A stretch of DNA of 64,000 nt from Symbiodinium microadriaticum (Eukaryota; Sar; Dinophyceae; Suessiales; Symbiodiniaceae). Each line of letters begins with the position of its first letter. Within the stretch, counting starts at the first letter, position 1. The notes under the pieces are model-generated. The model searched no databases. It worked only from the letters and a program-made list of their open reading frames with translations, and was not told where the DNA came from. The DNA is taken from contig LSRX01000057.1 in assembly GCA_001939145.1 (NCBI GenBank), forward strand, positions 176,813-240,812, written 5' to 3'. Positions 21,561 to 32,456 of this stretch are shown one piece after another. Position numbers and translations under genes: made by a program.

Positions 21561-21685
21561 CCGTCAAAAATGTACGTGTGACGGGGATGGTTGCAACTCA
21601 GGCATGTAGTGGCATCGACAGTGCTATCGCCAGGCACTTCTGGACTCAATCTCTAGACTGTCTCTACGCCCTCGACTTGAGCCCT
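21561..21685 (+). CDS. Candidate exon island
   Basis: After 'aaactaacag' the frame is open for 42 codons: VKNVRVTGMVATQACSGIDS then AIARHFWTQSLDCLYALDLS. Product unknown. Confidence 0.5.
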
Positions 21686-22157
21686 TAGCGTAAAGCACTG
21701 ACCTACACCCTAAAACCCCAAACCTTAAACCCTAAACCGCAAACCCTCGACCCTAGAGCCTGAACCCTAAACCCTAAACCCAAACACTCCGCCTGAAGAC
21801 TCAAACCACAAAAGACCAAGCCCTGCACATAGGTAGCATTAGGGAGAACCCAATAAAGGGGACCTGCTTAACCCTACTTGCTGTTGATTATATAAATCCT
21901 GCATGATTTTAAGGACCCTAAACTATGGGAATTACGGTATATTCCTTTTTATGGGGAATGCAGGATTTGTATCATCGGCCGTATGGCCCTTATTTAAAGG
22001 GGTCTATATCCCCAGGGCTCCCCCCTAAACCCGAAACCCGAAACCCTAAAACCTACCCTAGCTCCGACTCAGGGGCTGATCATGCTCTTGCTGATGAACT
22101 GCTGCTCCTCCCAGTCTGCCCACTGCTTACAGATTAAGGTCGATACGGTCTAGGGTT

Positions 22158-22166
22158 TGTCATTTT

Positions 22167-22209
<43 letters not shown>

Positions 22210-22236
22210 TATAGATATGTATATATATATATATCT
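22158..22236 (+). repeat. TA-rich direct repeat, copy 1
   Basis: GTCATTTTTGTGTATATATT, a long TA tract, then GATATAGATATG. The same unit recurs at 22,383-22,456. Confidence 0.85.
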
Positions 22237-22382
22237 TGCTGTACAACTAAGGTATCACTACTGTGCAAGTTTNGGCTTGGGGTTACTTGAAGGGTCAGGG
22301 TTTAAGGTTTTGGGTTTAGGGTTTATAAAGTTTTGGGTTGTGGGCTCTTGGGTTTAGTAGGGCTGGGAGTTCAGGGACTTAG

Positions 22383-22389
22383 TCATTTT

Positions 22390-22432
<43 letters not shown>

Positions 22433-22456
22433 TATAGATATGTATATATATATATA
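22383..22456 (+). repeat. TA-rich direct repeat, copy 2
   Basis: Same order of motifs as copy 1, about 225 bp downstream. The single N at 22,273 lies between the copies. Confidence 0.85.
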
Positions 22457-22719
22457 ACTTATAATATTTATTCATTTATATGGGTTTCAAATGTTTTGAG
22501 GTCGCCGCCTTATTACATGAACTGGACTAAAGGTTAGGATTCTGAGCTTTGGCTGAGGGCTTATGGGGATTAAGGTTTTTCCGTTTAAAGGAGTTATAGA
22601 GTTGCGGCTTTAGGATCTGATAAGTATGTAGTTGATTCAGAGCGTAAGGGCGGAAGGGCTATACCAAGATTTGGACGGGCTTCAGGGGTTGGGATATTGC
22701 TGGGCTTAAGGGCTTTCGG

Positions 22720-22888
22720 GCTTCAGTGTGTGTGTGTGTGCGCGTTGTTTTGGCTGTGTATCATGAGTTATTTCGTGGCAGAGATTGCCGTAAGCTCTCT
22801 GCTCTTTCGTCGTGAAAAGCACAAACGCGAAATCAAGAGCAAAAAGGTCCCAAAGGAAGAACAAGGAGGAAGTAGGGGGAATACACAG
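22720..22888 (+). CDS. Candidate exon: membrane segment plus basic tail
   Basis: A hydrophobic part (MSYFVAEIAVSSLLF) is followed by RREKHKREIKSKKVPKEEQG and ends CACAG before GTGTGT. Confidence 0.35.
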
Positions 22889-23710
22889 GTGTGTCTACAG
22901 AGGTTTTCGCTAAATGCACACAACTACTTACCAACTCTTACGGAAGGTTCCGCCTTTTGGGATTAAGCAGGGCCTCGGCTAGAAGTCTGAAGATTCCAAT
23001 TTGCTCCAGGGTTGCAGTTCGGGGTCTAGGGTTTGGGGCTTTGGCAATATTTGGAGTGGGATTTGTGGCTTTAGGGATTTAGGGTGCTCAATAGTTGCCT
23101 GTTTTTTTTTGTGTTTTCAGCTCCAGACATTCTCGACAAACCCTCAAACCCCAGAAAAGCAAGACCCGCCCCATGCCCTTTGGACAAGCCCCCAAAGCCA
23201 AAAAGCAAAGCTCACCCGCGGATTCGGTTACCAGTTTCTGGGGCTGGGAAAGCTGTCGGTCGCAGCCCGAACTCCGAAACCCTAAACCCTAAAACCCTAA
23301 ACCCTAAAACCCTTAAACCCTAAAACCCCTTAAGCCCTAAAACCCCTTAAACCCTAAACCCTCTAGGAAGGAAGCTTGTAAGTTTCGGACGCACAGTTCG
23401 AAGAGAACCCACCTGGGGATCCAACCACCTACCGTTTTTGTGGGCTCTACCCTGTAGTCAAGGGGTCATAACCTACTATTTTGTAGGGTTTGGGGTCACA
23501 GGCAATACGTAGTACGGTAGTAGAGTAGGTAACCTTTAACTTTCCGGGGCACTGTAGCGCCTATTCAGTCCAGAAGGTCAACCTTTAGTTAGCCCAATAC
23601 CCTTCTATTTGCCTTCAGTCAGGCCGTAATTCTGGAACCACCTTAGCCAGAAGAAATATATACCCTAAATGTGAATAGATGGCCCTGTAGAAATATGAGA
23701 GACAGACTCT

Positions 23711-23797
23711 GTATGTATGTATGTATGTATGTATGTATGTATGTATGTATGTATGTATATATGTATGCATGTACATATATATATATATATATATGCA
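23711..23797. repeat. GTAT tetranucleotide and TA repeats
   Basis: Twelve GTAT units are followed by TA-rich sequence. Confidence 0.9.
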
Positions 23798-23853
23798 TAT
23801 ACATATATACACACTAATTTAAAACCAAACTAGGGCACCTCTTGTGATTTCAG

Positions 23854-23950
23854 GACTCTGCGGATGCCTCTCATGGAAAGCTCCTACCGCCGGCCCAGCT
23901 TGTGTGTACAGCACCCCACGCCAAAAAACGCCAAGAGCGCTCACATACAC
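23854..23950 (+). CDS. Candidate exon island
   Basis: After GTGATTTCAG the frame reads DSADASHGKLLPPAQLVCTA then PHAKKRQERSH. The acceptor context resembles that at 24,156. Confidence 0.35.
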
Positions 23951-24156
23951 ACGCGCGCACTATCTACAGAAAGGTTTAGGCGCATGTAATGTGTATATAT
24001 ATATATATCTTGTAAGTTTAAAGATTTGTTCATATGCAGATATATGTATACAGAGAGAGACAGAGTCTCAGAGAGAGAGAGAGAGAGACAGAGTGAGCGT
24101 GCATATAGATGGATGGATTCATACGTAGATGGGTCGCCAGGCCCCCATGATTTCAG

Positions 24157-24235
24157 GCCTTGAACTACCTGCTGACAAACTTTTCGCGCCAGCTGCCAAA
24201 GCCTCTGCTCCAAAGCAGCAATCGGCCTATAATCC
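24157..24235 (+). CDS. Candidate exon island
   Basis: After CATGATTTCAG the frame reads ALNYLLTNFSRQLPKPLLQS SNRP. Confidence 0.35.
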
Positions 24236-24721
24236 CCTCAACAATCCTAAATCCTAAGCTCTGCCTTAAGCTACCAGAACCTATTTTTTGTAGAGTCCCC
24301 GTACGATGCTAGCGATGCATACCTTGAAAGAGAATTTCGGGTTCAAGGGTTTGAGGCCCTATCTTCACCTACTAATGATCGGATCAATGGTAGAGTTAAG
24401 GGTTTAGGGTTTAGTTTTCTTTTCCGGAGGAGGGGTGGCGGGGTTGGGCTGTCTTGCTGGTCTGGGTTTAGGCAATCTTCAGGTTAGGGCTGCAAGGGTT
24501 GAGGGTGCTGGTGCCATAAAACATAATACCATGTGCCCTAAACATGTGTATGTATATATGACTATTTATTTGTTTGTTTATTCTTTTTGTTTGTGTCGTA
24601 TCCGTGCGTAACTCGAGTAGCTTCAATGAAGTTCCTCTAATATTCGGGCCACTAGAAGTAGTCCCGGAACAAGTATACTAAAGTATACCCAAAGACACTA
24701 TTCTAGTCACGTAGCCATTCA

Positions 24722-24953
24722 AAAAACAGCTCCGTGAGAAGTCTTGGCTGAACAGCATCCTTAGAATTCCCAAGCTACAGCCTCATGCTCTTAGAGCTTT
24801 GGATTTGAGGTTGCAGGCCTCAACCCTAAACCCTGAATCCCTAAACCCTAAACCCCTGAACCCTGAATCCCTAAACCCTAAACCCCTAAACCCCGACACC
24901 CATAGGGCACACGGAATCATCTTTGTCAGGGTGGCTGGAGCCCCGAGGGATTG
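24722..24953 (+). CDS. Candidate exons around a CCCTAAA block
   Basis: The left island reads KQLREKSWLNSILRIPKLQP then HALRALDLRLQA; the right reads HRAHGIIFVRVAGAPRD. Both are in the same frame across the degenerate telomere-like block. Confidence 0.4.
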
Positions 24954-24976
24954 ATTGCCATTTGGCAAATCGATAC

Positions 24977-25076
24977 GGGGGTTTCCGAAAATAGGGGACC
25001 CTAATATAGTACCCTAAATAGTAGGATCCTTATTGTAAGGATCCCAAAATAAGGTACCCTAATTTTCGGAAAGTCC
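24977..25076. mobile_element. Hairpin element, family H
   Basis: Ends TTTCCGAAAATAGGGGACCC and GGTACCCTAATTTTCGGAAA. Only copy seen. Confidence 0.75.
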
Positions 25077-25565
25077 CATACCAAGTCATCGCGTTTCCCC
25101 ATAGGTTTCAACAAGTAGGCTAGCGACACCCTTGAACCCTGCACCCCAAACCCTAGACGCTCCCCAAACCCTTAAACCCTATATAAGCCCTAAACCCTAA
25201 ACCCTAAACCCCTAAACCCTAAGCCACTAGACCCTCAACGCCAAGAAAGCCTTGAACCTAGACCCCCCGGAAGATAAGAGGTTAGGGTTCACTCAAAGTG
25301 TTATTAAGCTTCGGTGTATACGGGTTCTATACCGACCTGAATAATTAGAATAGGCTTTCGGGGTATTGTATACTTTAGGTCACCTTTACTGAGGAGTCCT
25401 AAGGAATAGTCTTGGGAATAACTCAGGCCTCATATTTCCTTTCCGAATCCTTCTACGACTATTGATCCCTTGATACGTCGGTTATAAGCCTTAACTCTTT
25501 CCAAGCAGAGCCGTCCTCCAAAAACAAGACAAGAGGAGCAAGAGGGTGTAATTTAAAGTCTAAGT

Positions 25566-25683
25566 CTGGAGTTTAGGGTTTAGGGTATGGGTTTAGGGTT
25601 TAGGGCTTAGGGTTTAGGGTATGGGTTTAGGGTTTAGGGTTTAGGGTTTAGGGTATGGGTTTAGGGTTTAGGGTCCAGGTTTA
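25566..25683 (+). repeat. TTTAGGG block with TATGGGT spacers
   Basis: Groups of two to four heptads are separated by TATGGGT. Confidence 0.85.
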
Positions 25684-26025
25684 GCTGATCTTAGGTCTGT
25701 GTTGCGCGGGCCGCATCGTGCTGTCCGCCTTGACAGAGACCCGGATGCCTATTTGGGTTAGGGTTTGAGCATTCAAGCCCCGAAGCCCAATGCCCTTGAA
25801 CCCGGATGCTTATTTGGGTCAGGGTTTGAGATTTCAACTTGGCTGTTTTGTTTTCGGAGCGTAGAATGAGAGGAACTTGGACAAGCATCTGTAGATACGT
25901 ACGGTATAGGGTTTAGGGTTAAGTCTAGGGTTTAGGGTTTACTGGGGTATTTTAGACTTAATCCTCGACTCTTGCATGCAAGGTTTAGCGATGTGAGGCT
26001 GCCCTTCCGGAAGGTTCAACACACA

Positions 26026-26110
26026 CCCTAAACCCTAAACCCTCAACCCTAAACCCTAAACCCTCAACCCGCAACCCTAAACCCTCAACCCTAAACCCTA
26101 AACCCTAAAG
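26026..26110 (-). repeat. CCCTAAA / CCCTCAA block
   Basis: Heptads with regular CCCTCAA variants. An exon-like piece (DDGVGRVSNQDAKPKK) follows directly. Confidence 0.85.
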
Positions 26111-26361
26111 GACGACGGAGTGGGGAGAGTCTCCAACCAGGATGCGAAGCCTAAAAAAAACCCGTAACTCTGAATCTTGAAAGACGAATCTGCACGCCGC
26201 TGTACCCTAAACCCTACCTGGACCCTAAAAGTATGTAGAATAATTAATAGCCTTTTACAGGTTTTGGGCCATTATTTTGCCTACTTTTGGGGGTTTAGGT
26301 AAAGCCCTAAACCCTATGAGGGTTTCAAGATTCTCGTTTTGAAGATCTGCGTCATGGCACA

Positions 26362-26466
26362 TGGGTAGTTCTCTAAACTCGGGTCCCTTTTAATAAGGTC
26401 CTCAGTATAAGGGTGCCGTACTATGATGGGGACGCAAAAAGGGATCCTACTTTAGAGAACTACCCA
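26362..26466. mobile_element. Hairpin element, family G copy 2
   Basis: Ends TGGGTAGTTCTCTAAAC and TTTAGAGAACTACCCA. The flanks join to an open frame (KICVMAHIDFLLW) when it is removed at AT. Confidence 0.8.
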
Positions 26467-26485
26467 TATTGACTTCCTACTTTGG

Positions 26486-26605
26486 GACCCTAAACCCTAA
26501 ACCCTAAACCCTAGACCCTAAACCCTAAACCCTAGACCCTAAACCCTAAACCCTAGACCCTAAACCCTAAACCCTAGACCCTAAACCCTAAACCCTAGAG
26601 CCTAA
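26486..26605 (-). repeat. Higher-order telomere-like array
   Basis: Five copies of a 21 bp unit made of heptads CCCTAAA, CCCTAAA and CCCTAGA. The array lies between imperfect 21 bp direct repeats (TATTGACTTCCTACTTTGGG and TATTGGCTTCCTGGTTTGGG). Confidence 0.9.
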
Positions 26606-26736
26606 GCCCGAAACCGTATTGGCTTCCTGGTTTGGGCTTCATCCAGAGTGGCCTGCACATCTGCCATGGGCTGGAGGCCACGCACCCTCAATGCCAGAGG
26701 GTTCAGCGAGCTTCTTGCTAAGGAACGTAATGTACA

Positions 26737-26841
26737 TGGGTCGTTCTCTGAACTAGGGTCCCGTTTTTTGGGGTCCCCAATATAGTACGGCACCCTCATA
26801 AAGAGGGCCCTAAAAGGGACCTTAATTTAGAGAACTACCCA
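26737..26841. mobile_element. Hairpin element, family G copy 3
   Basis: Ends TGGGTCGTTCTCTGAACTAG and TTTAGAGAACTACCCA. Coding-like sequence (RTLNARGFSELLAKERNV) runs up to its left end. Confidence 0.8.
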
Positions 26842-26867
26842 AATGAAGTCATCGTAACTTACGCTAG

Positions 26868-26977
26868 ATCCCTATTATGGTAGAACCCAGCTAGGCTTTG
26901 GCGTTGAAGATCTCTGTCAGCCTGAAGCCGTGGCCGAAGCACTCTCATTGTTGGCTCAACCCAGAGAGTCTAGAAAT
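26868..26977 (+). CDS. Candidate exon island
   Basis: The frame reads YGRTQLGFGVEDLCQPEAVA then EALSLLAQPRESRN. It starts just after hairpin G copy 3. Confidence 0.45.
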
Positions 26978-27319
26978 TAGGATTTAGTTGCCTTAAATAC
27001 TAGTGATAAGAAGAATGATGATGGTAACATTCACCGACATAGCCCTAAACCCTAAGACGTGAAATGTAAGTCGATTCTCAGGGTTTAGGGGGTTTCGGGA
27101 AGCCCAAAGATCTGAGGTATTTTGGAGCTTCAGCACCACTTTCGCTTCATCATCGGCGATCGAGACATGTGCCGCTCCTGCACGGCGACGGTTTAGGGTT
27201 TAGAGGTTTAGGATAGGGGCTAAGGGACACCCTAAACCCTAAACCCCACCGGGATGCGGCAAGAGAGCCCAATTCACCCAAGACCCCTTTAATTAAGGAA
27301 TGTGCCTGAAGCTAGAAGG

Positions 27320-27515
27320 GGGAAGAGATGACCGGCTACCCCCAAACCGTAACACTAGACCTCCAAAGATGTCCGCTAAAGCCCCGAACCCTCCGAGCCA
27401 TCGGCTCCCAATCCCAAAAGAGTCAGCGGCCCTTCCTGTCATGCATCTTGCGCGCCAATAGAAGCCCCTCCCGGCTCGCGACGGATCGGATGTTGAGCGT
27501 TTTCCCTGAACCCTA
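27320..27515 (+). CDS. Candidate exon island
   Basis: Open for over 60 codons, basic and Ser/Arg-rich (RAIGSQSQKSQRPFLSCILR ANRSPSRLATDRM). Borders unresolved. Confidence 0.35.
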
Positions 27516-27767
27516 AACGCCTAAACCCTAAACATTAAACCAAAGGTTCGGTTCCCCTTTTGGGTTCTTAGTGCGTAGGGGTTTAGGGTTCAAGGACTCT
27601 TATTAGGGTTCCTTTTAGGGTTTTGGGATTCGTGTTCCCTTTTTGGGCTGTTTAGGGTCTAGGGTTCAAGGACTCTTATTAGGGTTCCTTTAAGTCTTCT
27701 TTCTGATGGATATTTAGACGCTTTTCCGTGAAGGATTTCTTTTTTGGGGGGGGGGGGGTCCTTGAGG

Positions 27768-27887
27768 TCTAGGACATTTTCATGTGGGTAGTTACCGTTA
27801 TAGGAGCCTTATAGAAGGTCTATATACCTTATAGAAGCCTTATAGAAGCCCTGTCCACCCTAAACTCCCCACCTGCAGTTTCCTTTA
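27768..27887 (+). mobile_element. Hairpin element, family A copy 5
   Basis: Nearly identical to copy 1. A fragment of its right end (ACTCCCCACCTGCAGTTTCC) recurs at about 27,930. Confidence 0.85.
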
Positions 27888-28029
27888 ACCTAAAGCCTAA
27901 ACCTAAACCCCTAAACCCCAAAACCCTAAACTCCCCACCTGCAGTTTCCTTAATTCAGGGGCTCCTGTCTTGGCTTTGTTTGCTTGTCGAGAGTTCCGGG
28001 CTGAAGGTAAATCGAGCACATCAGCTCTG

Positions 28030-28270
28030 AGGCTCAGGGCTTAAGGTTTATAGGGTGAGGAGGGGTTTACGGTTTATAGGGCTTTAAGGCTTACCGTAAG
28101 GTTTAGGGTTTGGGGTTTATAGGGTTTTAAGGCTTAGGGTTTAGGGGTTTGGTGGGTTTAGTAGGTTTAGTGTTTAGGGTTTTAAGGCTTAAGGTTTAGG
28201 GTTCAGGGGTTTAGGGTTTATTATCGGGCTTAGTGCTGAGGGCTTGTATAGGGTTTATCGGGTTTAGGGT
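28030..28270 (+). repeat. TTTAGGG-like block
   Basis: Mixed GGTTTATAGG, GTTTTAAGGC and TTTAGGG units. Confidence 0.8.
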
Positions 28271-28536
28271 TGCTTTGTAGAGTCTAGGTTTTGGAGCTTG
28301 GGGTTTCCGAGCTTCGGGCTGAAATTCGTCGCCTTTAAAAGTGTGAAAAATCAAGCTCCGAATAGTATAGGTGCCTATAGAATGACCAACGCTATTTTGG
28401 GGTGTTCCTTATTATGCTTATAGTAACTATATATTATAGTATCATGGGCCCCAACTTCAAAGCCCTGTTCGAATTATATAGCTAAGTCCCCGGGTCCTAA
28501 ACTCTACAATAAGCTGCAAAGTTCGTTTCTTTTCAG

Positions 28537-28617
28537 AGCATGCGAACCAGCTATGGGAAACTGCATCTGGAGATATTTATCTCAGTGTCTAGGGATACCG
28601 GACCAGTGGCGCTGACT
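28537..28617 (+). CDS. Candidate exon island
   Basis: It follows a strong acceptor (TTCGTTTCTTTTCAG). 27 open codons read SMRTSYGKLHLEIFISVSRD; a second frame is also open (EHANQLWETASGDIYLSV). Confidence 0.4.
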
Positions 28618-28957
28618 TAGTTCAGAATCCGTATTGGGATTCAACTCACCGCTTGTGGATCGGATAGTCCACTTTTTGGAGGCCCTGAACCCTAAACACT
28701 CACCTAAGCCCTAAACCCGAAAGCCTCAGGGTATGCGCTACAGTGTAGACCTTGCAGAGCTTCGGGCCTAGGATATTCTTGGATGAGTCGTGGTTTTGGA
28801 GGTTTGTACAACGGCAATATACACTTTTGTCCCCCGCCAAACCCCAAAACCCCAAACCCTAAAACCATAAAACCCTAAACCCCAAGCCCTAAACTCCCTA
28901 AACCCCAAACCCCAAACCCCAAACCCCAAACCCCTAAAGGCCCTCCTCTTTGTAAAG

Positions 28958-29043
28958 GTACTATGTGACCTCCAACATCCTCCATCCGCTGACGAAGCCG
29001 CCCCTGGCGAAAAGCAGGCACCTGGGCACCACTTTGAGAAATG
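28958..29043 (+). CDS. Candidate exon island
   Basis: YYVTSNILHPLTKPPLAKSR then HLGTTLRNG, between a CCCCAAA block and a TTTAGGG block. Confidence 0.4.
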
Positions 29044-29150
29044 GGTTTAGGGTCTAGGGGTCTAGGGTTTAGGGTTTAGGGGTTTAGGGTTTAGGGTCTA
29101 GGGTTTAGTGTTTAGGTTTAGGGGGGTTTAGGGTTTAGGGTTCAGGGGGA
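29043..29150 (+). repeat. TTTAGGG block
   Basis: About 14 heptads and octamers. Confidence 0.85.
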
Positions 29151-29215
29151 AAATACGTTTGCTGGTGTTGTACAAACCTCCAAAAACCCTTGTGTGGGTA
29201 TTCAGACTTCTGTAG

Positions 29216-29339
29216 TACACTGCGATCCATGTCATGGGCCACTATGGCGTCCTTGCGATTTAGACTGCTCCACGAGAGAAGCGAATCGAGAACGATGCCT
29301 GCCCAGGGTCTTGAGTACGAAGACGCAGCCTACTTTCTT
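29216..29339 (+). CDS. Candidate exon island
   Basis: After TTCTGTAG it reads TLRSMSWATMASLRFRLLHE then RSESRTMPAQGLEYEDAAYF and ends before GTAGGT in phase 0. Confidence 0.5.
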
Positions 29340-29807
29340 GTAGGTTCCCTGTAAATCCCGGTTTAGAATGAGACCTTACAAAAAAACCGGGGTAATGGCA
29401 GGCAGGCTGAGGGCTTGCTGATATCCACGCTAGAGTCTCTGGGTTTAGGGCTTTGGGTTTTGTAGGATATTGAGCTTAGGAATTTAGGGCGGGATCCTGT
29501 TGTGTCAGGTTGGGCATTGAAGGTGTAGGTCGAGCGCACAGAGCCTGCAATCCCCGAATGGGTACGAAGGGGCCGGACAAATTAGTAATATGATCACTTT
29601 ACAGTCTTGCACAAATCTAGTAGAACAACCACCGCCAGAAAATCCTGTTTTTTATTTCCAGATTTCTAAACCCTATAAACCCGCAACTCCAAATATTAAG
29701 CCTTAGTATGAGTGCCTATGCCTCTACCTGTATATCATCAGCGGAACAAGCAGAAGTCTTGTCTGTAGGGTAGGCAGCCCCCCTAAACCCTAAACCCTAA
29801 ACCCAAG

Positions 29808-29889
29808 GTACTCCTACGCGGAAGTGGCAGGGCCTGTGCGCGCCACCTTCTTCGTGAGCTTCTGGGCTGGGCCAAAGGAAAGGAGGTTC
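29808..29889 (+). CDS. Candidate exon island
   Basis: After 'aacccaag' it reads YSYAEVAGPVRATFFVSFWA GPKERRF. Confidence 0.4.
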
Positions 29890-30404
29890 TGAGTATTTTC
29901 ATGATTTTCGGTTCATCTTGGGTTTAAGGTGTAGGGTTTGGGGTTGAGGGTTTCGGTTTAGGGTTTAGGGTGTAGGGTTTAGGGCATTGGAATTGGGCTT
30001 GGGGTTTAGTTGGGCAGAGCATGTCTGCGGTTAAGCCGCGGGACTTGCCAGTGCCAACTGCGAGTTTTATACCTAAACCCTAAACCGTTAAGTGGGTTCG
30101 CTGCTGAGACTTTCAGGGAAGGTTTCAAGGCCGAGCATTGGAACGAGGTTCTGTCGTTCCGGGTTCATTGTTTAGGGTTTAGGGGTTTAGGGTTTAGGGT
30201 TCGGCACAGACTGGGGTACTTCTGGATTTGAGGTTGGACTGCTTGCAGCATCTCCGCAGCGGGATTGGTATAATATAGGGGCCGGAATATTTGCCAATAC
30301 CACTTTGGGGAGCTCCTTCTTATAATAGTTATATTAGTATACCCCCAAAATCCTATTCTAAATATTAATGACCCTATATTGCTGTACTCTTTATGGGGAC
30401 AAGA

Positions 30405-30497
30405 TCATGCCCCCTAGAGCTGATAGTTTTAAAAACTTTCGGGAGCTTCTGAACTCGGCAACCAAAGCATCGAAGCAACTGGAGCATGTTGCATGAC
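30405..30497 (+). CDS. Candidate exon island
   Basis: MPPRADSFKNFRELLNSATK then ASKQLEHVA. Polar and helix-prone. It follows a family L hairpin (about 30,272-30,380). Confidence 0.45.
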
Positions 30498-30712
30498 AAG
30501 AGTGATGTAGCCTCCAATCTTTGGGCGACACCTAAACCCTACACCTTAAAAAGCCCTAAAGCCTAAACGACTAAACCCTAAACTACCGTTTTTTTTTGAT
30601 GGGTTTGGTATGTTGGGTTGAGGATGTGTCAGGCTTGTGAGACAGAGGGGCAAGGATTTGGGCCATCAGTCAGTTTTCTGATATTAGGGCTTAGGGTTCA
30701 GGGCTTAGGTGA

Positions 30713-30785
30713 AGATGAGCACTACCTCTTTGCAACGACACGTTGGTTCTGTGAACCATCCACTTCGCAGTTCAAACTGCCTGTC
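30713..30785 (+). CDS. Candidate exon island
   Basis: GEDEHYLFATTRWFCEPSTS then QFKLPV. Confidence 0.4.
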
Positions 30786-31153
30786 TGATCGGGCATGTCT
30801 CCAGTAACTGAGAAAAAATGTCGTAGGTCTTCTAAGGAGTCGCATAATATGACAGAAGAACCGCCAAAACTTCAATTCTAGATCTTAAGGCCCCTATAGT
30901 GTTCTGCGTTTTATGAGGACTCAACACCACCAAACTCAGAAACCTTGAAGATCCAGCACGGCTGTCGTGAGGAGCACTAAACCCTAAACCACTGTAAACC
31001 GCAAACCCGAAATCTTAAATCTGAACTCCCAAACCCCAAAGCTTAATTCGCAAACTTCAAAAAATCAGCTGTGCTACTGGACCCTAAAAACCCTAAAACC
31101 CTAAACTAAACCCTAAGCCGAGAAGCCCCGAGCTCCTGAACCCTGAACCGAAG

Positions 31154-31349
31154 CTGAGTCCAAAGGTCACTACTGGGGTATGCCCTTTGAGCACTCCGTC
31201 AAGAGCTTGTCGAAGCATGCTCAATTGGCAGATCAGAGGGACTTCAAGCAGACGAGCTACTGGCCGGATCCCCATGCTTTCGGGCCCTCGGGTTCAGAGT
31301 TTCGGGGGTTTGTGCCTCTCTTTGAGGCTTTGGGGTCCTACACCCTACC
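31154..31349 (+). CDS. Candidate exon island, 65 open codons
   Basis: One of the strongest islands: KGHYWGMPFEHSVKSLSKHA, QLADQRDFKQTSYWPDPHAF, then EFRGFVPLFEALGSYTL. A family C hairpin starts at its 3' end. Product unknown. Confidence 0.55.
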
Positions 31350-31445
31350 CAGAGAGCCCAATACCCTTATATTAAGGAATATACCTTAAACCAGAATAAT
31401 AATAAGGCTCCTATCATTTAAGGCATATTCCTTAATCAAGGTTTA
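31348..31445. mobile_element. Hairpin element, family C copy 3, right end lost
   Basis: The left end CCCAGAGAGCCCAATACCC is intact; the right arm breaks into TTTAGG after TTAATCAAGG. Confidence 0.7.
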
Positions 31446-31679
31446 GGTACACTACAGCCTGAGGGGTTTAGGGCTCACAGGTGCTCAAGCATTGTCCGGA
31501 CTTGGAGTGCTGGTGGAGGAGGAGTCAGGAGGAGGAGGAGGAGAGGTGGAGTATTAAGGAGCAAGAGAGTATCGCCAGCAAAAGAAGTTGCAGCAGAGAT
31601 TAGTGATTTGCGGCATCTGTTTGTTCGAGCTGGTCTCTAAGCGGTTCACAAGAGGCTGCTGAACTTAAGCCCCTGGCAG

Positions 31680-31757
31680 GGTGTGCTCGTTTGCCATCAA
31701 CCAGCATTGCATCGAAGAGGAGCTGGGGCGGCTCGTCTGCTGGATGTGTTCCAAGGG
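31680..31757 (+). CDS. Candidate exon island
   Basis: After 'cccctggcag' it reads VCSFAINQHCIEEELGRLVC WMCSK. Cys-rich. Confidence 0.4.
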
Positions 31758-31868
31758 GGTTACTAAAGGGTTTTGGGTTCTATGAGGTCTCAACCCTGGA
31801 CCCTCAACCCAAAGGCTCGATCCCTGGACCCTACATAAAGCCTCCACCTGGACCCTGAAGCGCCTGCC

Positions 31869-32041
31869 GTTCTAGGGCTTCTTATTATGATTTCTTTTTA
31901 GATACTAGGTTTGCCAGTAGGACCCTGTTGCCCTTTTTCTCTTTTTGGGATGAAAACCAAAGAGTAGGAAAAGAGGCACCCTTATTTCTAAGGGGCTACT
32001 AGGAAACCAAGTATACGTCCTTAAAGAAGGTAGGTTATTTG
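31869..32041. mobile_element. Family E element carrying a nested family F element
   Basis: The E ends (TTCTAGGGCTTCTTATTATG and AAAGAAGGTAGGTTA) flank an F element at 31,905-32,013. Confidence 0.7.
31905..32013. mobile_element. Hairpin element, family F copy 1
   Basis: Inverted ends CTAGGTTTGCCAGTAGG and GGCTACTAGGAAACCAAG. TA borders both sides, consistent with a TA target duplication. Confidence 0.8.
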
Positions 32042-32187
32042 GGGAAAAGGTCTGTTCTAGAATGAGGGCTTTTGGGCACTTGGGGTTCCAGGCTCGGTGC
32101 AGGGCTCACACAGCTGCGCATGGATTCCAGATGCGGGTGTAGTGGTCACATAGAGCTTTGGGTTTAGGTGTATAGGGTTTAGGGTGT

Positions 32188-32456
32188 GTGTCAGTGCCGC
32201 GTCCCGACCCCGCGCCAGTCGGGCCGCTTCAGTGCAGCGGATCCCGCCCCAACCACCCCAAGTAACATTTTTCACGGGTTTCGAACTTTTTCCGGTTTTC
32301 TATACCACTTCGGGTGATTCACGTGCAGACAGCCCTTTGCAGCCGTCCTGATGGAGCTATGCTGCTGCTACACTGCAACGGCTGCACCCTGTCACGNCAG
32401 ATCTCGAAGCGGTAGCGTTCAGTGGTACCGGCCGCCGCCTGGCGCGGGCGGCCATA
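32188..32456 (+). CDS. Candidate exon islands
   Basis: VSAASRPRASRAASVQRIPP, then FFTGFELFPVFYTTSGDSRA; after a short break ATLQRLHPVT and DLEAVAFSGTGRRLARAAIG. An N at 32,397 or 32,398 sits inside. Borders unresolved. Confidence 0.35.
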
